From Kazachstania africana CBS 2517 (taxonomy: Eukaryota; Ascomycota; Saccharomycetes; Saccharomycetales; Saccharomycetaceae), in assembly GCF_000304475.1 (NCBI RefSeq), contig NC_018949.1, positions 1 through 64,000 on the forward strand: a stretch of DNA of 64,000 nt. The letters run 5' to 3'. Below are positions 12,870 through 23,190 of this stretch, in pieces. Both the position numbers and the translations under genes were made by a program. The notes under the pieces were generated by a model, which saw only the letters and a list, made by a program, of their open reading frames with translations, made no database searches and had not been told where the DNA came from. The stretch's first letter is position 1. The number at the start of each line of letters is the position of its first letter.

Positions 12870-13311
12870 TCACAATCCTTCGTCACGGCCTCGAGCCCAT
12901 TTTCGGCCTACAGCCCGAAAATATCGATTAAAACTGTTTCCCAATATACAATCTTGCAGAAATGTTAAATAATTGTCCATTTCCAGTAGAGAATGCTTTT
13001 GCTGCCAAATTGCATTCATTATAACAGACCATCTTTGCTCTGCAATTGAACGCTCGATTATACTACGAGGTATCCTTATATAAAAATCTGGAACTGTTCT
13101 ACCTAATTGTATATATAATTCACAAACGTCTATAAGCAGCCAGTACCTCCCAATTTCTAACATTGAGATATGAAATCCAAGCTAACTGTTCGAACGGCAT
13201 TTTACCACTACTTAATTTTGAAGTGCTTATTCTATGTATAGGTAGGTGCAGATCAAGAAAGATGTAAGTAAATTTCTCTAGCAGCCTTGTATTACGTAGG
13301 TTGGTTTCCAT
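12870..13311 (-). pseudogene. Decayed ORF readable in two overlapping frames
   Basis: Two minus-strand frames overlap, one from an ATG at 13311 down to 13120 and one from 13163 down to 12870. Both have normal protein composition (mixed charged and hydrophobic residues, tryptophans, phrases such as EQLAWISYLNVRNWEVL and RSIIERSIAEQRWSVI). Read one after the other they look like a single protein with one frameshift between about 13120 and 13163. I do not recognise the family. A chance pair of ORFs is possible, but the compositional quality is better than in the flanking short frames. Confidence 0.3.
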
Positions 13312-13742
13312 CCTATGATCCTTAAAATGTCAATCATAGTACTAATCCATGATGAGGATATATACTTTTCGACTAAGAGGAATATTTACCGATTCTTGCC
13401 AGTGATATTTTTTGATTACACATGATCCCATTTATGATTCAGAAATTTTAGCTCTACGATGTAATTTAGCTCTTTTCCTAAAAACTATTATGTCCGCCAC
13501 CATATAATTGGCGGAAGATATTGCACTAAGGATTAGTTTAGGTGGCACACTCTGACGCCAATGTTATCGTACTATCCAAGCCACTCTAACAAACAAAAAT
13601 AGATCTCACTAAATGAATTTCAAACGTGTATGACAAACATGCATGGTTTTGGTTGTAATATTGGCTAAATGGTTAACAGAGTTCAAATAGTCTATGGCCA
13701 ATAATTCTCTCAGTCGGCTAATTTGTTTCCTGAAAACTACAT

Positions 13743-14075
13743 CTATACTGCAGATAGGCTACCAGGAAAAACAATTGAGCTCACTGAGCCTGCTGCTGCG
13801 ATCCCGGCTAATCCAATGGTACAGACATGTAGTTCCCTTTTAGTTTCGTTGGTAAAACCATGATGTGCCCACTCCTTGACAAATGCTGGGCATTGAGACG
13901 CAGTAAGGAAAACCGAAGCAATCCCTATACCTAAAAATATTCCCTTCCCTCCACCTACTATCAACCTTTTCCATAAACAAGCTTGTATGAGTAAGCATCT
14001 CGTACTAGGATGTAGTGCTACAGCAGTCGCTAAAATTATCGGAAGGTAAATCCAATAACTTCTAACGAAAGTCAT
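13743..14075 (-). CDS. Hydrophobic 110-residue protein, unknown
   Basis: The frame starts at an ATG at 14075 and stops at 13743. It has a hydrophobic N-terminus (about 6-22) that could be a signal peptide, a second hydrophobic stretch (about 43-60), then an N-x-T sequon directly followed by Lys-Arg (TNETKR, about 75-80), and a small-residue hydrophobic C-terminus rich in Gly, Ala and Ser. A sequon followed by a Kex2-type site is what the neighbouring toxin-like relics also show, so this may be a truncated preprotoxin-like gene. A short intact membrane protein is an alternative. No homologue recognised. Confidence 0.35.
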   Translation of the reverse strand: MTFVRSYWIYLPIILATAVALHPSTRCLLIQACLWKRLIVGGGKGIFLGIGIASVFLTASQCPAFVKEWAHHGFTNETKRELHVCTIGLAGIAAAGSVSSIVFPGSLSAV

Positions 14076-15455
14076 TTTTTGTTGTTGTGTGTTTTAGTCT
14101 TATTTAGCTGAAACGTTTTAAAGCTTCCTTTCCTATATAGAACTGCCTTCTTTATCGTATCCGAAACCAAACTCCAGAAATACGTGCAATCTGCTAAAAT
14201 TCCCGAAGCCTTCTCCAAGAAAAGGTATCTTGGTTAAAGAATTCAGAGATTTTTGATAGCAGGCTTTTTGATTTAATTAGAGTGCACAATGATTAATGTG
14301 TTATATTTAATTTTCAAAGTGGTCTGAAAACTCAATAGACTGTTTTGCACACAGGAACTTTGGAGTAGCATTTTGCAAAACATTGATCTAAACCAAAATA
14401 ATTACCTATTCAAAAAAGTATCTTATAATAATTAATTAGTCTAGAATGCTGGTAGACGCCTGCAGCGACTATGCAACCTTCAAAGCTATGATTTTTCCAT
14501 CATTTGTGAGACATTCTCAACATTCAACAGGATTACGTAGTTTATATGGCAATGCTTCATATAAATCGGGCAATTAGCTTGGCACGGTAACAAAAAATCC
14601 TATTTGAAAATTAAGAGTAATATAGTAGACGTTCGTTATAATGCGGTCCCAATTCCTACGATCTGTGCACTTGGAACTGAATTGATGATTGAGGATCCTT
14701 TACCCTCACTTTTTTTGAAAGCACTTCTCTCAATTCCAGAATACTATGAGCTACCGATTCTGGTCTCATCTGACTGTAGAGAAATAAAAAGGAAGACACG
14801 CCTGTTTACTTTCTTACTTTTAAGCTGTTATATGTGACCTTGTACGTGACTCAACTGCACAGTCCTCGTTCAGAATAAACAAATTACTACCAGAATTATA
14901 GTTGAAATTGCCTTTACTTTCAAGGACAATGAATATTTCGACAATTCTCCGCGGTATATACCTACCTGTATTCAAAATGAGCAGAGAGATTTAGTAATTA
15001 ACGTCAGGCTGTAATATAGGTGTATTAATTACCGAAAAAGTTCATTAGTTGGATATATATCCACATTATGGGCCTTGCGATATAATGAGGGTTCACATCG
15101 GATTATGTTATGATAACTAGTCTCGATAACGGCAATTTTTTACGAAGAAGATACCTTGTTAGCGACATAGAATACTAGGCAAAAATTCAAACATGGCCTA
15201 TCAGAGATACATCAGAGATACTAACTTTGCAGCATATACGAGTACAGTTCCTCTCAAAAATCTCTAGATCATTTTTCCTAGTATTCTGTTGTGCATATAT
15301 TCTTAATTACCTTACTCTATGACTTGGAAATGCTGGGCGGTCCGATGCAGTGATTCTCATGTCAAAGAAGCGTACATAGACTTCAGTACATTAAAACACC
15401 CGGACTGAGATCATTCTAGAGTTTAATTTGCCAACATTATTTATAGTAGACGTAA
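14076..15455. other. Intergenic, nothing recognised
   Basis: About 1.4 kb of AT-rich sequence with no supported gene. Short frames present look random. Confidence 0.45.
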
Positions 15456-16239
15456 TACTTTGGCGGCATTTCGGGCATACAGTGGGAATTCTTGTGTTTC
15501 ATTCCAGATGTAATGTTTAAAGACGACTTCAACGTTGCTAATAAGCCTGAGACAAGTTCTGCTGTTGTTGCTGGTGGTACGACTGTTGCGTGGGCGTACT
15601 TCTCTGGAAGTGTGTCTGCTAAGAGATACATGATTCCAGGAGATTTGGACTTTGGCCCTGATACACTTTTAGCCGATGATATAGCTGCTGGTAGAGAGGT
15701 CTGGTATGATTACACACTAGAAGTTTATTCGGCGGTATCTGACGCGCCTAATCAGCACGGTTTGAGTCCTCTTCATGTGGAAGCTCCACCTGCTGGTATT
15801 TATATCCACCACGAAGGCAACTGGGAACATCATGGGTATGCTTTGCATATGGTCGGTTCAGACCACGATAAAGTCGCGGTGCTACGTGCAGTCGATCTTA
15901 GTACCGTTATGGTAGCTTACGCTTAGCATATGAAAACAGGCTCAACAGTTTCTACCAAAAATGTGAATTACACCTTAACAAAACGCTCAACCGCATATGA
16001 ATGGGCCTCATATGACAATTGGGGCTGTCAATGATGGGTACTAGAAAGATATTTTACTGTAGGAAGAGTGGGTTACTTTTATTAACGATTATGAATTGGA
16101 TGGTGATATAGGTATAATGTGACAGAGACAGCCCTGCACAACTCAAGGTTGTTATGAGTACTGGAATAAATATTGTGCTACATGGGGCTTCTTCGAAACC
16201 GAAAGGGTTAGCTCAGCCATGGTAGGAGAAGATATATAG
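15456..16239 (+). pseudogene. Decayed secreted toxin-like gene in several frames
   Basis: A frame is open from 15456 with its first ATG at 15513 and a stop at 15924-15926. It contains a Lys-Arg dipeptide and the motif EGNWEHHGYAL, which resembles the GGSW-KGYAL motif of the relic at 9.2-9.9 kb. Directly downstream a second frame (15930-16034) has an N-Y-T sequon, then Lys-Arg and an aromatic-rich start, before a stop. A third piece (about 16122-16239) has three closely spaced cysteines (PCTTQGC...YC) and several Trp and Tyr. No ATG opens the 5' end and stops separate the pieces, so I read this as a broken two-part secreted protein gene of the killer type. Family assignment is tentative. Confidence 0.4.
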
Positions 16240-17469
16240 ATCCATGGGGAGGGGTAGACCCAGAATTTTATGACGGATAATTTTTTGAAATGTACAATTA
16301 TCATTTCATAACGTTGTCACAACACTTCAGTAAGTATGATTACGTGTCGTTATTTTCTGTTTTTTATCCAAACCATTTTAGATGAGCCTTATTTTTAATC
16401 ATGATATATATCTAGTATACATTTAAATGAAAGATTATAATCAAAGTTTTTACCTCTCATAGTATCTCTATCGAATGTAATAGAAAATATATCTTTGACA
16501 TGTAAGTTCTTTAATCCGGCTAAAATAATCTTTGGATAAAAAATGATATGAAAAATTAGAGGGACATACTTTGATAGCATTTTATCCCAAGAATAGTAGT
16601 TTGGACAAAATGTGGATTACAAATATTATATAGGCTTGTAGAAGCTGTGTGGTTAATTTGTCTTTCTCGAATTTGCTAAGCTTAAAAGGACATTCTTATT
16701 GAAAGAATACAACAAACTCATCAAGCAGCTCAATAGTTGTTAGAAAGAATCTCTTTTGGCAGTCGATATATTACCCGTCTGCCTCCATTACAAATTTCAA
16801 ATTTCATTGTAATGGGCAAAGCCCTATATTTGTGACCCTTATGCAAACACTCAATCTGTACTTTCTATGCGATGTTCACAGTTTATATACTCTAGGATAC
16901 TATGCAGAAACGGCTTACTTATACCATAACATATCATAATCTTGTTTCTACCACTGACCAGTGATTGCTGTCGCATGTTTCAGCCTCTGTTTCGTAAGTT
17001 AAATTTCACATTCTCTCAATTATAATCTAATAAAGTAAAACTGCGTCTAAATATATTCGGTTTATATACGCCTACCATATCAAATCTCATTACTTTCCAA
17101 CCAGTAACCGTTCCTGTAGAAAATTGTTTCAGAAGATTAAAGCCTAGAGATTTGTTTGATCGAAACTTGATGGTTCAATACCCCTTGGGGACTCTTTTTC
17201 ACATTAGCGTTGTGGGAGGTTCGTTGAGTATTAACACCTATTACTGAAAACTTATATTCACTGGATTCGGATTGTTATTAAGATCTATGTACGACTGAAA
17301 CTTGAAGCGAGGCACAGAAAACTATTTTCAATTTACAGGATTATTAATTCGAACGAAGAACGTACAAGGATACATTCCTGTCGAAATTACTATCCGTTTC
17401 TCTAATGCTTACTTTTTGATTTGCCTGACAAAAACAAGCTATTCAAAACGACTTAGTGTACCAGCCGCA
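16240..17469. other. Intergenic, nothing recognised
   Basis: About 1.2 kb between the toxin-like relic and the ureohydrolase gene. No supported ORF or RNA gene. It must contain the 3' end signals of the minus-strand gene that follows. Confidence 0.45.
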
Positions 17470-18372
17470 TCAGTTAGAATCATCTCCGATCAAGGGTAGC
17501 TTTTGAAGCATAGTTTTCAAATTTATAGCATCCCAAGGCAAATATTCTGCGATTGTAATCCCAACAATAGCACAATCTTTTTTAACTTGATTGACCAGGT
17601 TTATGACGTTCAACATACTTAGTTCACCTTGAGCAATTCCATCAAAGGCATTTTCAGGTACATTTGGACGTGAAAAATACAATGAATGGAATTTAGCCTC
17701 ATTCAATACGTCCAGATCAATATGGATTGCGAGTTTTTTAATATTTCTGTCATGAATCCATTGGAAAACAGATTTGGCTCCGGCTTGAACTTCCTTTGCA
17801 GAACATGTTGAAATGTTATACTTGGTTAAAAATTCCTGTTCATAGTCCAGTGGATCGTGAATTCCAGCAATCATAACATTGGAGGAACCTGTTGGTTTTG
17901 CTACAAGTTTTGAGACAATGTCATTATCACCATGGCCCATTAAATTTCCCAGGACATGAGCATGGACATGGTTGAACTGACCAGGTTGCGAAACGTCTGG
18001 GTGTGTGTCAATCCATAAAATTCCAAAATCTTCACCGTATTTCTCACTCAAATAAGCAAATGGTGCCAGGGACACTAGGCAATCTCCACCTAATGTCACG
18101 ATTTTTGCAGGTTTATTTTTCTCTAGTTCATCTCTGGCAGCTGTGAGCTGTGTAAGTAACTCCGGTTTGAATACGAGACCATCTTCTTCCACTTCTTTCA
18201 CGTCCTTGGTAAAATCACCTTCAAATTTTGGAACTGGGACACAAATTACTGGCATGCTCGTTGCGGGCGAAAGCCATTCTAGTAACTCTGAACCAAATTG
18301 ATAAGCTGGCAAAACACCTCCTTGCCATAACGGAAATACAAGACGAACAGTAGAATTATCACCGGAACTCAT
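17470..18372 (-). CDS. Arginase-superfamily ureohydrolase (GGDC type)
   Basis: The 300-residue protein has the alpha/beta fold signatures of the arginase/agmatinase/formiminoglutamase superfamily of Mn-dependent amidino hydrolases. The metal-site motifs are in order: GGDC at 95-98 (Cys where arginases have His), IDTHPD at 121-126 and HIDLDV at 217-222, with a late Glu at 276. The N-terminal LVFPLWQGG start and the GGDC variant are features I associate with a bacterial arginase-like subfamily rather than yeast Car1, which has GGDH. The exact substrate (arginine, guanidino acid or another) cannot be read from sequence. The gene is intact and has a TATATAAA box (18475-18482) about 103 bases upstream. 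It sits between decayed DNA and the hexokinase gene, at the edge of the conserved block, which fits an acquired gene. Confidence 0.8.
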   Translation of the reverse strand: MSSGDNSTVRLVFPLWQGGVLPAYQFGSELLEWLSPATSMPVICVPVPKFEGDFTKDVKEVEEDGLVFKPELLTQLTAARDELEKNKPAKIVTLGGDCLVSLAPFAYLSEKYGEDFGILWIDTHPDVSQPGQFNHVHAHVLGNLMGHGDNDIVSKLVAKPTGSSNVMIAGIHDPLDYEQEFLTKYNISTCSAKEVQAGAKSVFQWIHDRNIKKLAIHIDLDVLNEAKFHSLYFSRPNVPENAFDGIAQGELSMLNVINLVNQVKKDCAIVGITIAEYLPWDAINLKTMLQKLPLIGDDSN

Positions 18373-19210
18373 TGCTACCTTGAAATAAAAAGTACGCGCG
18401 TAAGGTCTTTATTATTGGATTGGCGCTAAATTGTGGCTTTAGTTTTGAGAACATACAATTGAGAAACAACCCGATTTATATACTTTAAATTGGCATGTGC
18501 TGGGAATGTGCAAACTTCTGCGATCTGAACGAAAAATTTCGGATGACAACTGAGCAAATTAAAGAGTAATTTTATACTAATTTCTTATCTAATGTTGAGA
18601 ACAGTACCCCACATACTCCAAAAATTGGTTAATTTGTCTGTCGGACAACTATGTCATGTATAGTCAGGTGTATTGTACGAGAAAGAAGATCTAGTTGGGT
18701 AATTCTCCTTTTAACTATATTTACGATTACTGAGAGTACAAGTATTGTAGGCAAAAGCGAAGACATAAACACTAGGGTATAACTTGAGAGATATACATTT
18801 TAAAACTCTTTGAAAGAACTAGCTCAAACTCACTTCATTGAAGAAGTTTAGCAGTCTGCCTTCCTTTATCCAGAAACAGCTTGTCTTCTCTGAGAGCGAC
18901 TAGCTCCGCAAAAGGACCGAATACTCCACCAAGAGAGCGTCAGCTAGCAACTACTTTAAAAAGAACTAATTGCGGCTTTTCCATCTTGTGTCCTGTATTT
19001 ACACAGAACTAATTCCGTCGGCTTCTGTGTATGCATTCCTTTTACCAAAGTATTCTCTCTCGAAAAGGACGCTGAAAGGAGGTTCCCATATTGGACCATA
19101 CTCAACTTATATAAGCACGTGGCCACAATCCTGGTAGTTATGCTTCACAACCCCCATAACAGTAAAGGTGGTCTGACAAATGATCTCCAGAGTCTGCAAA
19201 CAGAAAGACC

Positions 19211-19217
19211 CGGGTAA
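19211..19217 (+). promoter_or_regulatory. Reb1-type site CGGGTAA
   Basis: Exact Reb1 core in the hexokinase upstream region, next to a GCGGGG core. Reb1 is a general regulatory factor that clears nucleosomes; binding here is inferred from the motif only. Confidence 0.35.
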
Positions 19218-19219
19218 TT

Positions 19220-19495
19220 GCGGGGGTAATCGAACTACTAACAATTTTGCGTGTCTACTTTCTAACCGCAAAAGAATTCCGAAAGGGGTTAATCAAAAGT
19301 GTCAGTCGTTTTCTCAGTGCCGGCGATGTGTGGGGTAAAGGAATGCAATTATGGCCTCCGCTTCAATTTTGTTCGGACTCTTCTTGGCGTCGTTTGTCAT
19401 CAGAAAATCGAAAATAGCGTGATTCCAAATGACGAAGAAGGAGGTTGTTGAGAAAACTACAGAGAAGGAATTTAAGTTAGGCCACCGTGCCCCAC
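19220..19495. promoter_or_regulatory. Cluster of Mig1-like GYGGGG cores upstream of hexokinase
   Basis: GCGGGG at 19220-19225, GTGGGG at 19330-19335 and CCCCAC (the reverse complement) at 19490-19495. Mig1 and related repressors recognise SYGGGG with an AT-rich flank. Glucose control of hexokinase genes is established in S. cerevisiae; use of these particular sites is inference. Confidence 0.35.
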
Positions 19496-19739
19496 TATAA
19501 AACAAAGCTCGAGAGCATCGTGGACCTCTAACAAGTTGTCGAAATTTCAAAAATGCCTAGACAAAGACGTGGATAGCGCGCTTGCATTCTCGAGGCGGTT
19601 GTTTTGTATTGAGAGACCGGCCAAGAAGTTGTTGTTGGAAGCCAATCTGTCAAGAAAATCTACGAGGGGTATTTACACTTCAAAGCTTGTTCCAAAGTAT
19701 TCTATTCATGGTTGTTACAGACTGAATGGAAAAAAAACA

Positions 19740-19747
19740 TATATAAA
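19740..19747 (+). promoter_or_regulatory. Hexokinase TATA box
   Basis: TATATAAA lies 137 bases before the hexokinase ATG, matching the yeast TATA consensus and spacing for a strongly expressed, regulated gene. Confidence 0.5.
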
Positions 19748-19883
19748 GAACATCAATTAGCAATACTTGTAATTTTGAATTTTGATTTATTTATCTCAAT
19801 TTAAAAGTTGGAAAACTAACGAAATAATATCTTTTATATTTCTATTTAGTCAAAAGTATCAATTCACACATTAATATTTCAAT

Positions 19884-21344
19884 ATGGTTCATTTAGGTCC
19901 AAAAAAGCCACCAATGAGAAAGGGCTCCATGGCTGACGTCCCACAAGATTTAATCGAAGCAATGACCGAGGTTGAAAGCTCGTTCACTGTCTCCGGTGAA
20001 CAATTAAGAAAAGTTGTTGACCATTTCGTCAGCGAATTAGAAAAAGGTTTATCCAAGAAAGGTGGTAATATTCCTATGATTCCAGCTTGGGTTGTCAAGT
20101 ACCCAACCGGTAAAGAAAAGGGAGACTATTTAGCCATTGATCTAGGTGGAACTAACTTAAGAGTTGTCTTAGTCAAATTAGGTGGTGACAACACATTCGA
20201 CACTACTCAATCCAAGTACAAATTACCAGATCACATCAGAACTACTCAGGACTCCGAAGAATTGTTCAGATTCATTGCTGAATGTTTAGAGGCTTTCGTC
20301 AAGGAAACATACATTGACGGAGTTAAAGGTACCTTACCATTAGGTTTCACTTTCTCCTACCCAGCTTCTCAAGACAAGATTAACGAAGGTATTTTACAAA
20401 GATGGACCAAGGGCTTCGATATTCCAGGTGTCGAAGGTCATGATGTTGTTGGAATGTTACAAAAGCAAATGAAAGCTAAAAATCTTCCAATTGACGTTGT
20501 CGCTTTAATTAACGATACCACTGGTACTTTAGTTGCTTCTTTATACACTGACCCAGACACAAAGATGGGTGTTATTTTCGGTACTGGTGTCAATGGTGCT
20601 TATTTCGAACAAGTCTCTGACATTGAAAAATTAGAGGGAAAATTGAGTGATGACATACCGCCAAGTTCCTTAATGGCTATCAACTGTGAATACGGTTCCT
20701 TCGATAACGAACATGTTGCTTTACCAAGAACTAAGTATGATATTATTGTTGACAAACAATCTCCAAGACCAGGTCAACAAACTTTCGAAAAGATGTCTTC
20801 TGGTTACTATTTAGGTGAATTATTAAGATTAACCATTGTTGACTTACATGACCGCGGTTTAATTTTAAATCACCAAGACATGAGTGAATTAAACAAGCCC
20901 TACGTCATGGATACATCATACCCAGCTAAGATTGTTGAAGATCCATTTGAAAACCTAGAGGATACCGACAATTTATTACAAAAGGACTTGAAGGTCAAGA
21001 CTACTGTTCAAGAACGTAAGGTTATCAGACGTATTGCCGAATCTATTGGTAGAAGATCCGCTAGAATTTCTGTTTGTGGTATTGCTGCTGTCTGTCAGAA
21101 GAGAGGTTACACTTCAGGACATATTGCTGCCGATGGTTCTGTCTACAAGATGTATCCAAACTTTAAGGAAATGGCACATGAAGGTTTGAGAGATATTCAT
21201 GAGTGGACTGAAACCGATCCAAGCAAATATCCAATTCAAATTGTTTCAGCTGAAGATGGTTCAGGTGCTGGTGCTGCTGTCATTGCTGCTTTAACTGAAG
21301 AAAGATTAGCTAAGGGATTATCTGTTGGTTTAACTGGTGCTTAA
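19884..21344 (+). CDS. HXK2: Hexokinase (HXK1/HXK2 type)
   Basis: This enzyme phosphorylates glucose, fructose and mannose at C6 with ATP, the first step of glycolysis. The 486 residues equal the length of S. cerevisiae Hxk1/Hxk2. The N-terminus MVHLGPKKP...RKGSMADVP carries the RKGS phosphorylation motif (Ser15) linked in Hxk2 to monomer-dimer switching and nuclear function. The DLGGT phosphate loop is at 86-90, the sugar-binding LGFTFSYPASQ segment at 153-163 and the catalytic Asp at 211 in INDTTGT. Codon use is strongly biased (TTA Leu, GGT Gly, AGA Arg), as expected for high expression. RPN12 and RET2 follow, which is the neighbourhood of HXK1 (YFR053C), yet the sequence resembles Hxk2 equally well. 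Assignment to one paralogue is uncertain; the symbol is a best guess. Confidence 0.95.
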   Translation: MVHLGPKKPPMRKGSMADVPQDLIEAMTEVESSFTVSGEQLRKVVDHFVSELEKGLSKKGGNIPMIPAWVVKYPTGKEKGDYLAIDLGGTNLRVVLVKLGGDNTFDTTQSKYKLPDHIRTTQDSEELFRFIAECLEAFVKETYIDGVKGTLPLGFTFSYPASQDKINEGILQRWTKGFDIPGVEGHDVVGMLQKQMKAKNLPIDVVALINDTTGTLVASLYTDPDTKMGVIFGTGVNGAYFEQVSDIEKLEGKLSDDIPPSSLMAINCEYGSFDNEHVALPRTKYDIIVDKQSPRPGQQTFEKMSSGYYLGELLRLTIVDLHDRGLILNHQDMSELNKPYVMDTSYPAKIVEDPFENLEDTDNLLQKDLKVKTTVQERKVIRRIAESIGRRSARISVCGIAAVCQKRGYTSGHIAADGSVYKMYPNFKEMAHEGLRDIHEWTETDPSKYPIQIVSAEDGSGAGAAVIAALTEERLAKGLSVGLTGA

Positions 21345-21612
21345 TTCTGGTAGTTAGGTACATATGACGATTCAGCGTATTTCTTCTTTATGTAGTTTTC
21401 ACGATGTTTGTAAGAAGAGGATATATAATTTATTGTGATAAAAAAACCTTAAGATCAATATTTTCAACTGGACACTGTTTTTGAAGTTGAATGAGAATAC
21501 GCATTCGAGTGTGTTGACGCGCACCCTTGATAGTTCTAATATAATGCTGTCTGGGGTGGAAGTCATTCATAATATCAAGTTAAATGCATTTACAAATATT
21601 TTTATAAAAAGC

Positions 21613-22431
21613 TTACACAATTGTTTCTAAATCGATGGCGTAACCCAAAATTTTCTCGATTAAATTATTTTCAGTTTCATTTCCATTAGACTCAACGTTA
21701 TCTTCAAGAATATTTTCTTGATCGAATGTAACGATTGAATTTTTAATACTCCAATCTCTTTGTAATGCAAAACTTTCAGTCTCCTTTTCATTATTGAAAA
21801 ATAAAAGTGCTTTAATATTGGATAGAGGCAAATCATTATAGGATAACTCGATATTATTAGAAATTTCGTCTCTGATAGTGTTCATTAGGGTGACAGTAAA
21901 TACTTTGAATTCAGGGACTTCATTTAAACCAGATTGTAGAAGATTCCAAGCTTTTTGGTAAGAACCCTCCATGAGGAATTTATCTACTCTAATAGGTAGG
22001 GATAGTAATTCATCATCTTGTAAATTTATAATTTGATGATCTAAATATTCTAATTCAGAGTGGAACTTCGTAACATCACCTTTTGAAAGTAAGATTAAAA
22101 GGTACAAGCTCACTAATTTTGATTTATTTGAAGATCTTGATAAAATTGAGTTACTATTAAAATAGAATGATCTTAATTGAGCAAAATAATTTTGGAAAAC
22201 GTCGAATTTCATGTTGAAGATGGAAGAAATTGGCACCAATTTCCATGATTTTTTAGTTATTTCCAAATCATTCAAGTATGTTTCATTAGCTAATCTGTTA
22301 GAGTCGGGAATTAAAAGATTAGCCTTAATTAATTCTATTTTAATCGGAGATAAAAGTTTCTCACAGGTCTTGTAGTCTTTTGAATCGAACGCTATAGACA
22401 AACTCTTCGCCAATTGAGGTAAATCTGACAT
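21613..22431 (-). CDS. RPN12: 26S proteasome lid subunit Rpn12
   Basis: Rpn12 (YFR052W) is a regulatory-particle lid subunit whose incorporation completes the lid and allows base-lid joining. The 272 residues match the usual length of about 274. Recognisable stretches are SLSIAFDSKDYKTCEKLL near the N-terminus, KIELIKANLLIPD, and the C-terminal PCI-type part with YQKAWNLLQSG and LPLSNIKALLFFNNEKETE. The gene is divergent from RET2, and a perfect PACE element lies 73 bases upstream of the ATG, indicating control by the Rpn4 proteasome regulator. Hexokinase is convergent on the other side, as in S. cerevisiae. Confidence 0.97.
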   Translation of the reverse strand: MSDLPQLAKSLSIAFDSKDYKTCEKLLSPIKIELIKANLLIPDSNRLANETYLNDLEITKKSWKLVPISSIFNMKFDVFQNYFAQLRSFYFNSNSILSRSSNKSKLVSLYLLILLSKGDVTKFHSELEYLDHQIINLQDDELLSLPIRVDKFLMEGSYQKAWNLLQSGLNEVPEFKVFTVTLMNTIRDEISNNIELSYNDLPLSNIKALLFFNNEKETESFALQRDWSIKNSIVTFDQENILEDNVESNGNETENNLIEKILGYAIDLETIV

Positions 22432-22503
22432 CCTGTAAGGTCTATGAATATGTGCTATTTATATTGTAACTTTCTTGCATTACAGATTAGTACTACTTCT
22501 CCT

Positions 22504-22512
22504 GGTGGCAAA
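22504..22512 (+). promoter_or_regulatory. PACE element (Rpn4 site) for RPN12
   Basis: GGTGGCAAA is an exact proteasome-associated control element. It lies about 73 bases upstream of the RPN12 start, in the opposite orientation to the gene. Rpn4 drives proteasome genes through this site in S. cerevisiae, and PACE works in either orientation. Confidence 0.85.
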
Positions 22513-23060
22513 TTTAAAATCCATATTGATTTATCACAACTACTTCGTGTATGATGATGAAACAATGGCCGGGTGGTCACGTTCAAAGAACTCAAATATT
22601 TTGAACGCTTCACTTGGTGGATGGTTGAGATTCAATGGTAATTTCCGCAATGTGTGCGTGTGTTCCCGCGCACTTTGATCTCACTGTCCTGTTCATTTTA
22701 CGATGTTTCTTTAGTGGGAGTGCCGTTGCGACGGGAATAGCAGTGCGGGACGACAGCAAGTGGACGACCGTGCTGGTCGTACTACACCATATCCCATGTA
22801 CATTCTATCCCATTCATTGTCAGCGACAGACATTCTTTAACAGCCCAAGAAGCTTATCGACAGGAGCTAGTCTGTATTGTGCCATGGCAATGCCTTCCGG
22901 CGGTGCAGTACAAACAAGTCCATACCGTTTCGGCAAATAATCCTAACCACGCATGCCAAGTACATTTCAACAGTAGCAACCTCACCTCAAGGCCCGGTGC
23001 TATTCGCTGATTCGTTGGCTCAGCTCATTTGTATTGGCTGTGATACTTATACACTAGCGC

Positions 23061-23067
23061 CGGGTAA
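23061..23067 (+). promoter_or_regulatory. Reb1-type site upstream of RET2
   Basis: CGGGTAA (followed by T) 124 bases before the RET2 ATG. The same motif occurs at a similar distance before BRR6, the OSW7/SHE10 gene and the partial gene at the window end. Confidence 0.45.
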
Positions 23068-23190
23068 TGTACTGCGATCCTCAATCTTCACAGCCAATTT
23101 TTTTCTCTCAGTACGTTTTTCAAAAGTATAAAGGACAACAAATCTACAAGATCAATATCAGACAAGTAACAAATCAGAGATAATCACGCA

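Larger units (their letters stand above)
18373..19883. other. Divergent promoter region, ureohydrolase and hexokinase
   Basis: About 1.5 kb shared by two divergent genes. It holds TATATAAA on the minus strand at 18475-18482 for the ureohydrolase, and for hexokinase a Reb1-like CGGGTAA, three GYGGGG Mig1-like cores and a TATATAAA at 19740-19747. Short ORFs inside it look random. Confidence 0.5.
22432..23190. other. Divergent RPN12/RET2 promoter region
   Basis: 759 bases between divergent starts. It contains the PACE element near RPN12 and a CGGGTAA Reb1-type site near RET2. The plus-strand short frames here look like chance ORFs. Confidence 0.6.

Noticed and set aside
16195..16260. GGGTTAGCTCAG... 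resembling the start of a tRNA
   Set aside because: No matching T-arm with GTTCRA and no acceptor stem; it is part of the decayed toxin-like frame.
19536..19760. 74-codon frame upstream of hexokinase
   Set aside because: It contains the promoter TATA box, has random composition and no relation to any known protein.
22475..23131. Three overlapping plus-strand frames of 67-101 codons between RPN12 and RET2
   Set aside because: They lie in the divergent promoter with the PACE and Reb1 sites, have no protein-like composition and are not consecutive in frame.
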